IMG/VR virus record: IMGVR_UViG_3300017750_000043
Span: 1-35,124 of that record
Source: a virus
Length of the DNA: 35,124 nt
Reading direction: 5' to 3' (one strand)
Below, in pieces: positions 34,022 to 35,124 of the stretch. The position numbers and the translations under genes are program-made. The stretch's first letter is position 1. The number at the start of each line of letters is the position of its first letter. A model generated the notes under the pieces. That model did not search any database, had not been told where the DNA came from, and saw only the letters and a program-made list of their open reading frames with translations.

Positions 34022-35124
34022 TTTCTAACGCTTCTACTTTTGCTGTTAGTTCTTGTACTGCTTTAACAAGCAATGGCACAAGTTTTGATTGGTCAATGCT
34101 TTGCGATACAATATTACCATCATCATCTACTGCATCTTTTTCTCCAATTATTGCTTCTGGTACTATATCTGAAACTTCGTGTGCAAAGAAACCATCAACA
34201 GTTGTGTCTTTATCTGCTTTAAAATTAAACCTGTAAGGCTTTAGTTGATTTAACCTTGTTAATCCATCAGATATTACAACTTCGTTTTCTTTTAGTCTGT
34301 AATCTGAAGAAGTAGTAAAAGATGTGCCACTTCCACTTGTAGTAATTGCACCTACTTGTCCATTCCCATTATAAAATCTTTGCAAATCGTATGAACTTGT
34401 ATATGCTCCACAATTTAAAGCTAAACCTATACTACCAAAAGCACCACCAAGTGACCAAAATAATTTATTACCTTGTGCAGATAAATCTTGAGATGCACTT
34501 AAACCTGAGTTATCTCCACCATTTAATTGACCATTTTGCACAAGCCTCATTTGTTCGACATCATTAATAGTCCATCTAAAATCTACTCCTGAACCACCAG
34601 TTGTGCCTGGGTCTACTCTAAAAATTAAACCATCGCCATTATTGCATATTTCATTATAATAAGAATATCCACTATTATTAAATCTTATACCATCTGTATT
34701 AGATGCCCCATTCAAATCAAGTATTCTTGCTGGACTTGAAGTTCCTATACCAACTTTTCCATCATTAGTAAAAGTTGCTACTGCTGTTGTAGTATCGGCA
34801 TTAAATATACCAAATTTACCACCAGCAAAACTTCCACCACTACCACCAGAAATTAAGTACCATTTATCACCATTAGTTGAAGTATTATCTAAAGATAATA
34901 TGGTTTCTCCACTACTTCCTGTAAATTGAGAAACAATAGCCTCTGAAGAAGCAAGGTCAAGTTTATATGCAGGACTTGTTGTACCAATACCTACGTTGCC
35001 AGAGCTGTCTATGTACATAGCAGTTGAATTGTTAGGTTTAAACTCGATAAAACTATCAGTGTCTATAATTAGACCTGTACTGCTTAATTGTAAAAATGCT
35101 CTTAATGTTCCTGCTGTATTATGA
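34014..35124 (-). CDS. Tail fibre, C-terminal part with S74 autocleaving chaperone domain
   Basis: C-terminal part of the 750-aa fibre begun at 1265. The shaft has the GNVGIGTTSPA motif twice in similar form (SGNVGIGTTSPAYKLDLA and DGKVGIGTSSPARILDLN). The last ~97 residues match the peptidase S74 intramolecular chaperone: SDYRLKENE gives the Ser-x4-Lys dyad (S654, K659 on the joined protein), followed by GFFAHEV, VPEAI and a C-terminal coiled coil (KLVPLLVKAVQELTAKVEALE). In characterised S74 proteins this domain trimerises the fibre and then cuts itself off just before the Asp. An in-frame ATG at 35018 is internal, not the real start. The stop overlaps the start of the next gene (34021). 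Confidence 0.92.
   Translation of the reverse strand, partial: HNTAGTLRAFLQLSSTGLIIDTDSFIEFKPNNSTAMYIDSSGNVGIGTTSPAYKLDLASSEAIVSQFTGSSGETILSLDNTSTNGDKWYLISGGSGGSFAGGKFGIFNADTTTAVATFTNDGKVGIGTSSPARILDLNGASNTDGIRFNNSGYSYYNEICNNGDGLIFRVDPGTTGGSGVDFRWTINDVEQMRLVQNGQLNGGDNSGLSASQDLSAQGNKLFWSLGGAFGSIGLALNCGAYTSSYDLQRFYNGNGQVGAITTSGSGTSFTTSSDYRLKENEVVISDGLTRLNQLKPYRFNFKADKDTTVDGFFAHEVSDIVPEAIIGEKDAVDDDGNIVSQSIDQSKLVPLLVKAVQELTAKVEALENA
35002..35124. repeat. Terminal direct repeat, right copy (contig overlap)
   Basis: Exact copy of bases 1-123. It carries codons of the tail-fibre gene around the peptide MYIDSSGNVGIG. Counted once, the genome is 35,001 bp. Confidence 0.95.

Noticed and set aside
35018-35018. 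ATG at 35018 as start of a 334-aa fibre protein
   Set aside because: On the circular genome the frame continues 416 codons upstream to a TTG with a proper SD at 1265; the ATG is internal.

Overview
The window looks like the complete genome of a temperate, siphovirus-like tailed phage (or an excised prophage). Bases 1-123 are repeated exactly at 35002-35124, so the molecule closes into a circle of 35,001 bp, and a tail-fibre gene is cut in two by the arbitrary contig ends. The DNA is AT-rich. Genes are densely packed with many ATGA, GTGA and TAATG overlaps, and many have Shine-Dalgarno (SD) sites, so the host uses ordinary SD initiation. Gene content recalls marine and freshwater phages, for example the tiny basic proteins at 31.6-32.4 kb and the ELNILDG-repeat fibre. 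The host itself cannot be named from the sequence.

Late module (minus strand, one continuous run from 7481 down through the contig join to 17979): a sigma-region-4-like HTH protein, small and large terminase, portal, MuF-type head protein, virion morphogenesis protein, scaffold, major capsid protein, a zinc-ribbon protein, a 750-aa S74 tail fibre (1265->1 joined to 35001->34014), small membrane/coiled-coil and basic proteins (34.0-31.1 kb), a GH108-type endolysin, connector and tail-completion proteins, tail tube, a G/GT tail-chaperone pair with a -1 frameshift site, tape measure, tail hub-like protein, two paralogous tail proteins and a 983-aa glycine-rich fibre.

Early module (minus strand, 16904->11240): Cro/CI-like regulator, two small proteins, single-strand binding protein, Hjc-like resolvase, several very small proteins, a DUF1599/Nmad1-type protein, a GIY-YIG nuclease fused to a probable ribbon-helix-helix domain, a RecB-like nuclease, a CHC2/Toprim primase, a RecA-fold ATPase, then an array of seven TGTCGTA boxes and a small Cys-containing protein. 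A tyrosine integrase (17004-18005, plus) is divergent from the regulator. Integrase, regulator and a shared palindromic motif in three control regions point to a lysogenic lifestyle.

Accessory module (plus strand, 7.7-11.2 kb): against the direction of both main modules lies a self-contained cassette. It encodes an amidoligase of the glutamine-synthetase-like COOH-NH2 ligase fold with three N-terminal zinc ribbons, a start-stop-coupled class II glutamine amidotransferase with all expected catalytic residues, and a 43-aa single-span membrane peptide, closed by two terminators. It is followed by an 800-base non-coding stretch with five 22-bp iterons and three 25-bp repeats, then an HNH endonuclease. 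The cassette looks like a lysogenic-conversion (moron) locus that builds an amide bond on an unknown target; it is the most promising candidate for an undescribed system here.
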